Shown: positions 51,151-60,114, counted from the stretch's first letter. The stretch: 64,000 nt of DNA from Stenomitos rutilans HA7619-LM2 (GCA_019358945.1 JAHHIE010000014.1:57421-121420), one strand, 5' to 3'. Numbers and translations are program-made. Notes: generated by a model from the sequence alone, not told the origin.

Positions 51151-51725
51151 AACTGGACTCCTTCCTTCTGGAGAAATTGGCGCATGGCAGCGCGGGCATG
51201 AAACAAACGAGATTTGACTGTACCGACTGGGATTTCCAGCATTTCTGCAATTTCCTTTTGAGGCACTTCTTCAAGATCGTGTAGTACAAGAATCGTGCGG
51301 TGGTCAAAACTTAGGCTGGTTAACCCTCGTCTGACCAGATCCTGATAGTGCAACTGCATCACACCGGGATCATCATGCTGAGTCAGGGTCTGGCTACTGA
51401 TTACCTGAAGCCGCGATCGCCCTTGCGCCGCAGTCCGCCGTTGATCAGAAGCCACATTCCAGGCAATGCGGTAAAGCCAGGTAGAAAACTGAGCCGTTTG
51501 GCGAAATTTAGGCAACCCCTTCCACGCGCGCAAAAACACCTCTTGCACCAAGTCATCCAAAGCGGAAGCATCGCACAATTGGTAGAGAATGGATCGCACC
51601 CGCTGCTGATGTCGTCCGTAAAGCTGCTGAAAACAACGAGTGTCTCCTTGAAGACATCGCTGTACCAGGTGATGATCTGATTCACTCTGGGGTCGATCGC
51701 TCGGTACGGTCGGCACAACTGACAC
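51147..51725 (-). CDS. ECF-type RNA polymerase sigma factor
   Basis: A 192-residue group IV sigma factor. Region 2 is DHHLVQRCLQGDTRCFQQLY with LDDLVQEVFLRAWKGLPKF and FSTWLYRIAWNVASDQRR. Region 4 is LSFDHRTILVLHDLEEVPQK with IAEMLEIPVGTVKSRLFHARA, the HTH that binds the -35 element. It overlaps the anti-sigma gene by four bases. With the Spy-like gene downstream, an envelope-stress regulon is plausible. The promoter is presumably in the low-complexity spacer at 51726-52020. Confidence 0.9.
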   Translation of the reverse strand: MSVVPTVPSDRPQSESDHHLVQRCLQGDTRCFQQLYGRHQQRVRSILYQLCDASALDDLVQEVFLRAWKGLPKFRQTAQFSTWLYRIAWNVASDQRRTAAQGRSRLQVISSQTLTQHDDPGVMQLHYQDLVRRGLTSLSFDHRTILVLHDLEEVPQKEIAEMLEIPVGTVKSRLFHARAAMRQFLQKEGVQL

Positions 51726-52020
51726 CTGGAAAACTCACTGCCTCCATTTTGCCGTTCTACACGTTAAGACAAGAAGAAGCAACAAAAGGTTCAACGAAAA
51801 GGGCAAATCGACCCAGGAAAAAAGTATGACCTGCTTATCTCCCTGAAGGCTGTAGAAAACGGCGATCGCGTAGTAAGATTTCGCCATTAGTGAAGGCAGG
51901 AGGCAGAAGCCGAAAAAAGCTAAGGCTCATGCCTCTCTAACAACTAACAACGGTCTCAACTCAAAACTCAAAACTCTTCCCCTGCTCCCCCTCCCCCGCT
52001 CCCCTTACTCGCCTCTCCCC

Positions 52021-52920
52021 ATGCCCCACTCCCTCACCACCCAAGTTGTCCTCATCACAGGTGCCTCTGCCGGAATTGGTGCAGCATTGGCGCAAGTTTT
52101 AGCCGATCGCTTTTCTGGTATTCGCTTAGTCCTGGCAGCACGGCAGGGAGACAAGCTAGAAGCCGTCGCCGCCACCTGTTACGAGAAGGGGGCTGAGGTT
52201 CTCACCGTCACGACGGATTTAGAACAGCCAGAACAGGCGATCGCCCTTGCTAAGAAAGCGCTGCAACACTTCGGGCAGGTTGATATTCTGGTCAACAACG
52301 CTGGTTATGGTCAAATGGGGCCATTAGAGTTAGTCCCCATCAGTCAATGTCAGCGGCAGTTTGCCGTCAACCTGCTGGGACCGCTGGCACTGACGCAGGC
52401 GTTGATTCCGCAGATGCGCGATCGAGGTGGTGGGCGGATCATCAACATCAGTTCGCTGGGTGGTCGTCTTGCCTTTCCGATCGGTGGACTCTACAGCGCC
52501 TCCAAGTTTGCCCTCGAATCGATTAGCGACACCCTGCGGATGGAGCTTGAACCGTTTAATATTCGAGTCAGTGTCGTGGAACCAGGTCCCGTCAGCACCG
52601 AATTCATCAGCGTTGCGGGTGAAGAAGCCAAGCAAGCCATTCCGCATCCAGAAGCAACCCCTTACTTGCCAGCAATCAAGAAGTTGGCAGCGCTAGAACA
52701 GCAAACCAGCGCTAACGCCTGGACATCCGAACAGGTTGCCCACGTTATCATCAAAGCCATGACGGCTCACAGACCACGCCCTCGCTATGTGGCTGCAACG
52801 GGCGGCGATTTTCTGCTCTTTATGATGCGACGAGTCTTGCCAACCTGGATAGTAGATAAATTCTGGCAGCGTTTCTATGGCATTGACCAGATGGCGAGGG
52901 AGTGGAAGCAGAAGGAGTAA
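52021..52920 (+). CDS. Short-chain dehydrogenase/reductase
   Basis: A 299-residue classical SDR. The NAD(P) loop is VVLITGASAGIGAALAQVL, then ILVNNAGYGQMG. The catalytic Ser is in IINISSLGGRLAFP, and the YxxxK is GLYSASKFALES. A further motif is VVEPGPVSTEF. The C-terminal 60 residues include a hydrophobic or amphipathic part (FLLFMMRRVLPTWIVDKFWQ) that may associate with membrane. The substrate is not predictable. The spacer before it is made of short tandem repeats. Confidence 0.88.
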   Translation: MPHSLTTQVVLITGASAGIGAALAQVLADRFSGIRLVLAARQGDKLEAVAATCYEKGAEVLTVTTDLEQPEQAIALAKKALQHFGQVDILVNNAGYGQMGPLELVPISQCQRQFAVNLLGPLALTQALIPQMRDRGGGRIINISSLGGRLAFPIGGLYSASKFALESISDTLRMELEPFNIRVSVVEPGPVSTEFISVAGEEAKQAIPHPEATPYLPAIKKLAALEQQTSANAWTSEQVAHVIIKAMTAHRPRPRYVAATGGDFLLFMMRRVLPTWIVDKFWQRFYGIDQMAREWKQKE

Positions 52921-52994
52921 GGGGAGGGTGAAGAGGACAGGGAGAAAAAGGGGAGCGGAGGGGGCAGGGGAAGCAGGGGAAGAGAGTTTTAAGC

Positions 52995-53095
52995 AGGACT
53001 TATGCGTTTTGACCAAAACCTCAGAGGTTTGAGCGAGTACATTTGGTGATGATGACTGATGCTTGGTGAAGGCGTCCGAGGTTTGCGTAAGTCCT
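52995..53095 (+). mobile_element. MITE-like element, family A, copy 2
   Basis: 101 bases, AGGACTTATGCG to TGCGTAAGTCCT, with AAAACCTCAGAGGTTT and CGTCCGAGGTTTGC inside. Same length and orientation as 22041-22141. Confidence 0.7.
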
Positions 53096-53103
53096 ATTAA
53101 GGT

Positions 53104-53215
53104 TAGGACTTACGCATTTGCCCCCAAACCCCCAATCTTGGAGGCTTTGATTGAGACGGTTCCCTCAAAGTTGGGGGCTAGGGGGCGAAAGATGACCGCT
53201 TTTGCGTAAGTCCTA
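53104..53215 (-). mobile_element. MITE-like element, family B, copy 2
   Basis: 112 bases, TAGGACTTACGCA to TGCGTAAGTCCTA. It is in inverted orientation to 35415-35526, with the CCCCCAA/TTGGGGG arms conserved. The loop differs (ATCTTGGAGGCTTTGATTG), showing the copies are diverged but structurally constrained. Confidence 0.7.
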
Positions 53216-53272
53216 TTAAAGTCATTCTTCTGCCTCCTGCCTCCTGAGACTCCTGCCTCCTGTCTTCAATTT

Positions 53273-54904
53273 CTACGACACAGAGGTAAAATTCTGCTTT
53301 GTAAACTCTTGCCACTGGCCAGCGATCGCAGGCTCTGTCTTCAGCCCTCGCTGCAATAAAATCACTCCATCCTGAAACGTCTGAATGCCATAGGACTGCG
53401 CCTGCAATAGTTGATTGACTTCCTTGATACTGGCTTGCAGCAGGTTACGTTCTAGCTTAAAGGCAGGCTGATACTGCTGCATCTGCCACAGATCAGCGAC
53501 GATGTAGTCTACATTTTGCGTCTGCTGCGCCTCATCCCGAAACTGCATAGTGTTGGGAAAGCGGACGATCGCGCGCCGACCTGATAGAGGAGGAATGAGA
53601 TAGGTAGTTGCCGCCACGCTTGCCTGGGGAGGAATCTGCACCAGAACGGAACGGGCCTGCGAAGCATGCTGCACCTGCGCCAGCGGTGGCACATACACCC
53701 ACGGACGAATCGAGTCGGGCACCAGAAATGACAGCGATCGATTAGGATTCGAGGTCACGGTAAACAAAAGGGACAGCGCGAGGCAAAGGCCCCAAAACCG
53801 ACGCATTCTGGGCTGAAAGGCTTTGGGATGATTCGACCACCACAGAATCGCCCCGTAAAATAAGCCAGGAACTGCTAGCGTCGCGTAGCGGATGTTAATC
53901 GACAGGGGTGTCTCCCCCCGCATCAACAGCAGTTCTAAAAAGGGAAAGGCAGCCAAGATCCACGCATCCGCCGCGATCGCAGGCACAAAGGCCAGCGGCA
54001 ACCAGTGATCGACCAGGTAGGAGAGCTTTTTGGGAAAGCGCGAAAAAATTTCTGCCAAAATCTGACCAGGCTGCGACAGAATCGCCCCGATCGCTTCTAC
54101 AGGGGTCGCAGCCTTGCCACCCGTGTATTGACCAAACCGCTCCACAATCAGCCGTTGCGAGACATCAGGCGAAAACGATGGCATCACCACATTCGTCAAC
54201 AGCAGAATGTAAGCCGTCGCGATCGCAAACAGCGCCAAACCGATCCACCACTGCCGACGACGCAGAACCAGATATACCGCCACACTCAGCAGCGGCACCC
54301 CCGCATCTTCTCGCACGCTCAACACCAGCAGCGCCATTGCCCAAAACAAGATCCACCAGCGCTTTTCGATCGCCAGAAACAGGCTAAACAGCAGCAGCGG
54401 CAGCGGATTGTAGTCGTGAAAGTTTCCTACTGTCGGCCCGATTACCGCATTTGCGCCGTAGAAGCTCACCGCGATCGCCAATGACAGCAGCGGCGATAAT
54501 GACTGCCGCGCCAACGCATACAGCACCAGCCCAGCCGCAACCACTAACGCCACCTGAATCACACTTAGCGTCATCGGCAACGGTACCAGAGCATACAGCG
54601 GTAGCCAGAGCAAAAAAATCGGATTGAAATGCTGTCCCAAATGCCGATACGACACCAGCGGAATCTCTCCCTGATGGGTGACATCCGCCGATAGCCCCGA
54701 CGACAAGGAACTTTCAAACCATCTGCCGTGCAGATTATTCCAGAAAATCTGATTGAAAATGCCCTGGTCGTATGAGTTGTACAAGCTGTAATGGCGATAT
54801 GACAGCAGCAGCAAACAACCCACCGCAAACACCAGCGCCGCCTTGAAGACGGGTTGCTTCGCCAGTTGTCGGAGATCAACCAACTTCGATCGATTTATCG
54901 CCAT
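53273..54904 (-). CDS. DUF2079 polytopic membrane protein
   Basis: About 543 residues with roughly ten membrane helices in the N-terminal 400. The segment YRHYSLYNSYDQGIFNQIFWN and a downstream HLGQHFNPIFLLWLPLYAL are the DUF2079 signature, which resembles the GT-C glycosyltransferase fold with acidic loops facing outward. The C-terminal region (about 410-540) is soluble and probably periplasmic. Function unknown; possibly lipid-linked sugar transfer. Met at 54904 (MAINRSKL) was preferred to 54916, but either is possible. The next reverse-strand gene upstream is another large membrane protein. Confidence 0.85.
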   Translation of the reverse strand: MAINRSKLVDLRQLAKQPVFKAALVFAVGCLLLLSYRHYSLYNSYDQGIFNQIFWNNLHGRWFESSLSSGLSADVTHQGEIPLVSYRHLGQHFNPIFLLWLPLYALVPLPMTLSVIQVALVVAAGLVLYALARQSLSPLLSLAIAVSFYGANAVIGPTVGNFHDYNPLPLLLFSLFLAIEKRWWILFWAMALLVLSVREDAGVPLLSVAVYLVLRRRQWWIGLALFAIATAYILLLTNVVMPSFSPDVSQRLIVERFGQYTGGKAATPVEAIGAILSQPGQILAEIFSRFPKKLSYLVDHWLPLAFVPAIAADAWILAAFPFLELLLMRGETPLSINIRYATLAVPGLFYGAILWWSNHPKAFQPRMRRFWGLCLALSLLFTVTSNPNRSLSFLVPDSIRPWVYVPPLAQVQHASQARSVLVQIPPQASVAATTYLIPPLSGRRAIVRFPNTMQFRDEAQQTQNVDYIVADLWQMQQYQPAFKLERNLLQASIKEVNQLLQAQSYGIQTFQDGVILLQRGLKTEPAIAGQWQEFTKQNFTSVS

Positions 54905-55057
54905 CTGTAACCGCATAAAAAAGAGTGGGTGTAGGGTGTGGTGTAGGGGGAAAGAAAGTTGCTAGTTGTTAGTTATTCTTACAATCCTGACTTCTGGCTT
55001 CTAGCTTCTGATTCCTAGCTTCTAATCTCATCCTCCTGCCTTCTGCCCTCTGCCTCC

Positions 55058-56758
55058 CTAACCCTCATCTTCGCCCCTTCTCCCCACACACGCCGCTTGC
55101 AACACGACAATGTTTCCCGTTTCAAACACTGTACAACGCGGTATCGCCTGCTCTACCAGTGGACGGCTGGTGCTGGCTAAATGCGATCGCGCTTCCGTCG
55201 TTGCAGGGTCAAACAAACCCAGCCAGCGACCATTCAAATAAGCAGGGGTAAACATCGATCGCTCCAACAACCAGAAATCAACCCCATACTGCTGGATAAA
55301 CCTCCCGACTTCTGCCGCATCCTGGCTGTATTGGGCGTGAATCAGATCAATTACCCGCTGCCGGATCTGATTGTAGTAGGCCGGGTGATAGGGAATCGCG
55401 TACTTTCCCGATACCAGCACCGATCGCTGCGCAAAAACGGACAGATTATCCGCTTCTCCAGAGAGTGTGGCAATCAAACTATTTTTGGGCTGCTGCTGGA
55501 AAAACTCGTACAGCGCTGGCACCGTTCCCGTCACCAGTCCCGCCTTCGTAAAATGCTTCTGCCAAAAGATCTGCGGATAAAATACTAGCGGCATTGCCAC
55601 CAGAACTGCGATACCCCAGCCCCAAAAGCGCGCCTTCCTGCCCTGCCACCGCTTCTGATAAGCCCGCACTGCCACATCTATGAGTATACAGAGCGCCAAC
55701 CCTCCCGCGATCGCCACGACCATCCGCAAGGTATGCATGGTATAGCGACTGGGCAGAAACAGGCGAAACAGCAACGCATGAGCCGCCAGAAAAAGCGCGA
55801 TCGACGAGACTAACATCTGCGGCAGCAACATAATAGCGGGGCGGCACTGCTGCACCAGCAGAAACCGCCGAGGAAAAAGCCAGAAGAACGGCAGCAACAA
55901 GCCCACGCTCACAATGACCGGATTCAACGACAGCCCCAAACCGCTGTGAATGCCATCAAACCAGAAGTTCCATGGGTCACGATCGTTAAAGAACGAAATC
56001 CGCCCAAATGGTGCCTGAAACTCTGGCATGGCTCTTGCCTGCGCCAAACTCACCAGCGGCCCAAATTCTGCCTGCCCCAGCAATCCAAAGGGAACGAGAA
56101 CCACACCCGCTACCGCTATTGCAGCCCCCAGCAAGACATAATCGCGCCGTTGGGTCGATAACCGCAGATGCCCTTTCGACCATCCCACTAGACGCACCGC
56201 TAACACCCCGACCGCCACAAACATCATCGTTGGGTAAAACAACCCAATCAGCCCCAGTGCCACGATCGCCCGCACATTTGCGCCACGCACCAAATAATAG
56301 AGGAAGGCAAAAAAGAAGGGATAGACAAACGACCGTGGCGTGGCAGAATTTACATCATCCGTCAGCCACAAATGCTGGTTAAACAGCAGCGTTGACACAA
56401 ACGCCACCGCTGGCACAGGCAAAACCTGCAAGCAAAACCGAAAGCAATACACCGTTGTCGTCAGAGTGAGGGCGATCGGCAACAGTTTGTTTGCCAGCAC
56501 GGGCGACAGCCACAAACGAGCGAGGCTTTGATAGAGCGCTGTATACCCAACGGGCGAAATCGACTCATGATACGCCACATTCAAGTCATTTGGCAGCAAC
56601 GTTGGATCGACAAACCGCTGCATCCAGAACATATACATCCCAGCATCGGCTTGCATGATGTATTTGCCAGCAAACGCAGCCTTGAGCCAGATCACGCTAT
56701 AGCCCGCTGCAAAAGTCAGGCTCAGTAGCAGCCAAAAGTTGGAGGAAAGACGTTTCAT
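55058..56758 (-). CDS. Large polytopic membrane protein, possibly GT-C-like
   Basis: From ATG 56758 a 566-residue protein. The frame continues to 56914, but the added 52 residues are not membrane-protein-like. It has about a dozen helices (LLLSLTFAAGYSVIWL, IVALGLIGLFYPTMMFVAV, and LLPFFWLFPRRFLLV among them). The first outside loop contains QADAGMYMFWMQRFVDPTLLP, reminiscent of the acidic loop of GT-C glycosyltransferases. The C-terminal part is soluble. No named family recognised. The neighbouring DUF2079 gene downstream suggests the pair may act in the same envelope pathway; this is inference. Confidence 0.75.
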   Translation of the reverse strand: MKRLSSNFWLLLSLTFAAGYSVIWLKAAFAGKYIMQADAGMYMFWMQRFVDPTLLPNDLNVAYHESISPVGYTALYQSLARLWLSPVLANKLLPIALTLTTTVYCFRFCLQVLPVPAVAFVSTLLFNQHLWLTDDVNSATPRSFVYPFFFAFLYYLVRGANVRAIVALGLIGLFYPTMMFVAVGVLAVRLVGWSKGHLRLSTQRRDYVLLGAAIAVAGVVLVPFGLLGQAEFGPLVSLAQARAMPEFQAPFGRISFFNDRDPWNFWFDGIHSGLGLSLNPVIVSVGLLLPFFWLFPRRFLLVQQCRPAIMLLPQMLVSSIALFLAAHALLFRLFLPSRYTMHTLRMVVAIAGGLALCILIDVAVRAYQKRWQGRKARFWGWGIAVLVAMPLVFYPQIFWQKHFTKAGLVTGTVPALYEFFQQQPKNSLIATLSGEADNLSVFAQRSVLVSGKYAIPYHPAYYNQIRQRVIDLIHAQYSQDAAEVGRFIQQYGVDFWLLERSMFTPAYLNGRWLGLFDPATTEARSHLASTSRPLVEQAIPRCTVFETGNIVVLQAACVGRRGEDEG

Positions 56759-57000
56759 ACCAGCCGTTTTTACCCAATACGGGTTCAACTCAGTCCCCTC
56801 AAGCGAGTATCGCACCGATCGCGCCGACCCTCTACCACTCAACGCTTCAGACTCACGCCAAACGGACATCCTCGTTACGATACACCATCCGCCAAGACGA
56901 CCGCATGAGCGCACGCTTAAAACTTCCAGCGTGACGAGCCACCCTCTGCCTCAACCTATACCCCTCCAAAACGCCAACATTGCTGCTCAAACCGCGACAC

Positions 57001-57210
57001 TCCAAGCCTGGAACTCGACACTTGCACCTTTTAACTCGACATTTAGAGCTTGGAACTCGGAACATCGAGCTTTTAACTCGACACTTGCACCTTTTAACTC
57101 GAAACACCGAGTCTGGAACTCAAATAATGCACTTTGGAACTCGACCTTTGCAGTTTGGAACTCGGCACACCGAGCTTAGAACTCGACACTTGCAGTTTGA
57201 AACAGGAACG
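57001..57210 (+). repeat. Ten tandem 21-bp repeats
   Basis: Ten consecutive units of exactly 21 bases with a consensus close to TTGCACTTTGGAACTCGACAC. Units alternate between CTTTTAACTCGACAC and TTGGAACTCGGAACA types. Because 21 is a multiple of three, every frame gives a seven-residue repeat; the forward frame reads WNSTLAP, FNSTFRA, WNSEHRA, FNSTLAP and so on. No single frame is clearly the coding one. The array could be non-coding, coding or a recombination site. Confidence 0.75.
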
Positions 57211-57271
57211 ATTCCTTCGGAAAGCTTCGCTAATGCACTCAAAACTAAAACGATCGCACTTGAAATAGGAA

Positions 57272-57370
57272 TGGACTCACGCAAACCTCGGAGGTTTTAA
57301 CCAGGCATTGAATCTCATAGCCATTTGGGCGGTTAAACCTCCGAGGTTTTGGCGAAATGCGTAAGCTCTC
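57272..57370 (-). mobile_element. MITE-like element, family A, inverted copy
   Basis: From GGACTCACGCAAACCTCGG to AAATGCGTAAGCTCT it matches the reverse complement of 52995-53095, including AAACCTCCGAGGTTTTGG near the right end. The ends have decayed (CTCACGCA and GTAAGCTC). Confidence 0.6.
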
Positions 57371-57378
57371 CAGGAATG

Positions 57379-57481
57379 ATACCGATTTAAAGAATGACGG
57401 CTACAGATCAATCGTTGGGTAGGGGCAAGGCAATGCCTTGCCCCTACAGGATGTGTCGCATTTTCAATTCAAATTGGTATG
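57379..57481. repeat. Palindromic interspersed repeat
   Basis: Outer arms ATACCGATTT (about 57380) and AAATTGGTAT (57471-57480) are complementary with one mismatch. In the centre GTAGGGGCAAGGCA and TGCCTTGCCCCTAC (57419-57447) form a perfect 14-base stem around a single base. This TAGGGGCAAGGC palindrome is familiar from many cyanobacterial genomes. It lies directly upstream of the NACHT gene. Confidence 0.6.
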
Positions 57482-57562
57482 ACTACATTTTTGGTTGGAA
57501 GCAGGATCTTGCCTGGGCGATTACTTGGTCTCTGAAGTACGCTAGGCACAACGAGCATAGGA

Positions 57563-59800
57563 ATGGATGCCCCCATGACCGGAGCCGAACCGTTTATCTT
57601 TGGGACGCTAAAAGGCTTTTTGGCAAGCAAAGCCGCTGAAAAAGCGCAGGAAACTATTGCCAGTGAGATCACCAAGTCTGCTTGGAGTAGCAGCGCGACG
57701 CAGGTAAAACCGGGGTCGTTTACCGATCAAATTAAGCAGAAAATCTTTGATGCGTCGGGACAATACATCAGCAGCTACGCCGATCGTCACGGCATCCTCA
57801 AAGTGCTAGGCATGACCGAGCCAGTCTGGATTGAAGACATCTATACCAGAGTGCAATTTTTAGGCAATGAGGGCATTCGGCAGTATCTCTCGCTCGAAAA
57901 TCTGGAGCAGGCATACCGCGAAACGCAGCAGCGACGGTTTCAGTCCAGAGAATGCACCAAGCAAGACGGGCTAGAGGTTGCCGATCGCCAGCCCTATTTG
58001 ATGGTGTTGGGGCAACCGGGAGCAGGCAAATCTACCTTTCTACGGCGCATCGGGCTAGAAGCACTGAAGCGCGATGGTTCGGGCTATCGGCACAACTGCA
58101 TACCTGTCTTTTTGGAACTCAAACGATTTAACACGGGGACGGTAGACATTGAGCAGGCGATCGCGCGGGAATTCGAGACCTGTAATTTTCCTGACCCGGC
58201 ACGATCGACAAAACGCTTGCTGGAAGACGGTAAACTGCTGGTGCTGCTGGATGGGCTGGATGAAGTGCCCACACAACAGATGGATCAGGCAATCACCCAG
58301 ATTCAAGATTTTTGCGATCGCTACAGCCAAAATCGCTTTATTGCCTCTTGCCGTACCGCTGCCTACCGCAGTCGCTTTCGTCAGTTTGTCGATGTCATCA
58401 TGGCAGACTTTGACGACGAGCAAATTCAGCAATTTATGACCAACTGGTTTCGCTCGAAAGACGATCAACAACTCGGCGTAGCACAAAAATGTTGGAATCT
58501 TTTGCAGCAACCAGGGTATGCTTCCACTCGTGAACTGGCGCAAACGCCACTATTGCTGACGTTTCTTTGTCTGGTCTTTGACGATGCCCAAACCTTCCCC
58601 AAGCAGCGGGCTATTCTCTACAAGGATGCGCTGGACGTGTTGCTCAAACGCTGGGCATCCGAGAAACGCATTCAACGCGACCCCATTTATCAAGACCTGA
58701 CGCTGCCACTAGAAGAAATGATGCTGGCAGAAATTGCCTACACCGGGTTTGTGAACGATCGCCTTTTCTTTCAGAAGCGGGATGTCGTTGAGCAAATTTG
58801 TACTGTTCTCATCAACAACCTCAACGCACCCCAACATTTAGATGGCGATGCTGTATTAGACGCAATTCAAATTCAACAGGGCATTCTGGTCGAACGCGCC
58901 CGAAACGTTCTATCGTTTTCTCACCTCACGCTTCAGGAATACCTGACCGCACAACACATTGCCGACAACAACCTGGTTGCTCAATTAGTCGCTGACCATC
59001 TATGTGACCGACGCTGGCGCGAAGTCTTCTTGCTAATCGCTGGATTGATGCGCGGCGGAGCCGATGCGTTGCTGTTGCAGATGGAGACAGCCGCATCTCA
59101 TTTCGTCAACACAGCCAGACTTAAGCACTTGCTGGACTGGGCTGAACAAGCGACAGCGGGTTCAGAAGGAGACTTTAAACCGGTGGCGAAGCGATCGGCA
59201 GCTATTTTTATTAGCCCTGCTTGTGCCAACAATATCCTTGCCTTGACTTCTGCTCTTTGCCCCAATCTTTACTACGGACTGGACAGTATTTCCCTGGATC
59301 TTTGTATCTTCGGTGCAGCTCTTACCCCTAATCCTAATCTCGACTTTTTCCGCGATATCATTTCCGATCTTGACCTTGCCATTAGATACAACCCTGACCT
59401 TTTACAAGATGAGGCTTTTATCTTTAATGAAGTCTTCGCTCTCTTGCGCCGTTGTGTTCGTAATCTCACTCAAGCAATTGTTCAGCTAGAAGTCTTCAAT
59501 TTAGTTTACTCTGACACTTTGAGCAGCAGGCTAAACGTTTTAGAAGCCAAGCCCTTTGGAATTCCCCAATCCTGTGAAGCTCGATCCGATCTCATTGAGT
59601 CAATCCGACGCACTTGGTATCTCGCTTTGAGCCTTGATTCAGATTGGGTAGATTGGTCGGAAGCTGAAGCCGAAGCCCTCAACCATTACCTCTACGCCAA
59701 CGAACTCATCGTGCGGTGCAAAGAAGCGGCAGTGCGGGTGTCGCCGCAGGTGTGGGCAGGCATTGAGGAGAGAATGTTGACAGTGAGGGATGAGGGATGA
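57563..59800 (+). CDS. NACHT-domain NTPase, candidate anti-phage sensor
   Basis: A 745-residue STAND ATPase. The N-terminal helical region (about 1-140) begins IFGTLKGFLASKAAEKAQE. The NACHT domain has Walker A GQPGAGKST (150-158) and Walker B LLVLLDGLDEV (225-235) followed by RFIASCRTAAYR (sensor 1) and the winged-helix part LSFSHLTLQEYLTAQHIAD. The C-terminal part (about 500-745) is helical with no LRR or TPR repeats and no effector domain that I recognise. Bacterial NACHT proteins of this size include proven anti-phage systems, but the role here is inferred. The last residues (MLTVRDEG) are encoded by an incoming GAGGGAT short repeat. Start 57563 or 57575. Confidence 0.85.
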   Translation: MDAPMTGAEPFIFGTLKGFLASKAAEKAQETIASEITKSAWSSSATQVKPGSFTDQIKQKIFDASGQYISSYADRHGILKVLGMTEPVWIEDIYTRVQFLGNEGIRQYLSLENLEQAYRETQQRRFQSRECTKQDGLEVADRQPYLMVLGQPGAGKSTFLRRIGLEALKRDGSGYRHNCIPVFLELKRFNTGTVDIEQAIAREFETCNFPDPARSTKRLLEDGKLLVLLDGLDEVPTQQMDQAITQIQDFCDRYSQNRFIASCRTAAYRSRFRQFVDVIMADFDDEQIQQFMTNWFRSKDDQQLGVAQKCWNLLQQPGYASTRELAQTPLLLTFLCLVFDDAQTFPKQRAILYKDALDVLLKRWASEKRIQRDPIYQDLTLPLEEMMLAEIAYTGFVNDRLFFQKRDVVEQICTVLINNLNAPQHLDGDAVLDAIQIQQGILVERARNVLSFSHLTLQEYLTAQHIADNNLVAQLVADHLCDRRWREVFLLIAGLMRGGADALLLQMETAASHFVNTARLKHLLDWAEQATAGSEGDFKPVAKRSAAIFISPACANNILALTSALCPNLYYGLDSISLDLCIFGAALTPNPNLDFFRDIISDLDLAIRYNPDLLQDEAFIFNEVFALLRRCVRNLTQAIVQLEVFNLVYSDTLSSRLNVLEAKPFGIPQSCEARSDLIESIRRTWYLALSLDSDWVDWSEAEAEALNHYLYANELIVRCKEAAVRVSPQVWAGIEERMLTVRDEG

Positions 59801-59871
59801 GGGATGAAAAGGGAGCTGATAGTGGCTGATTTAGCTAGAATCTTTGAGTAGCGACATTCGGAAGCTTAGCC

Positions 59872-60114
59872 ATGACAAACCGACTAACAGCCGCGATCGC
59901 CACCATTTCTCAACTGTTAGAATCAGAGCAAGATGCGATCGCGTCTTTGATTTTGGAGAGGCTTAGCTCAACGAGTCAGAAGTCAGAGTATCAGCCGACC
60001 ATCGCCAGCAATCAACTCACAGGACTATTTGCTGACGACCCGGAATTGATGGAACAGGTCATGCAGTCGATTGGACACGATCGCGACTACGATCGCCGAC
60101 AGAGCCTTGGCTAG
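59872..60114 (+). CDS. Orphan VapB-like antitoxin with a repeat insertion
   Basis: An 80-residue protein. The start LTAAIATISQLLESEQDAIAS and LILERL, and the late TGLFADDPELMEQVMQSIGHD, look like small cyanobacterial antitoxins that pair with PIN toxins. In the middle, SSTSQKSEYQ is encoded by AGTCAGAAGTCAGAGT, which matches the spacer short repeats and looks like an in-frame insert. No PIN toxin follows; the next gene is higB. It may be an orphan antitoxin. Confidence 0.6.
   Translation: MTNRLTAAIATISQLLESEQDAIASLILERLSSTSQKSEYQPTIASNQLTGLFADDPELMEQVMQSIGHDRDYDRRQSLG

Larger units (their letters stand above)
52921..53272. other. Spacer carrying two adjacent MITE-like elements
   Basis: After the SDR stop there is a purine-rich low-complexity stretch. 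It is followed by a family A element (52995-53095) and, eight bases later, a family B element (53104-53215), then CTCCTGCCTCCTG-type repeats to the next gene. No gene. It is the only place in the window where both families occur side by side. Confidence 0.6.
56759..57562. other. Repeat-rich spacer: 21-bp array, MITE-like element and palindrome
   Basis: Between two divergent genes. Left to right it holds a part of unclear content (56759-57000), ten 21-base repeats (57001-57210), a family A element (57272-57370) and a palindromic interspersed repeat (57379-57481). Frames across it have no independent support. The NACHT gene promoter must lie at the right end. Confidence 0.55.

Noticed and set aside
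56739..57179. Forward 146-residue frame with WNS/FNS heptapeptides as a protein gene
   Set aside because: Its first part runs antisense to the membrane-protein start, and the repeat part is equally open in other frames, so coding is not supported. The repeat itself is listed.
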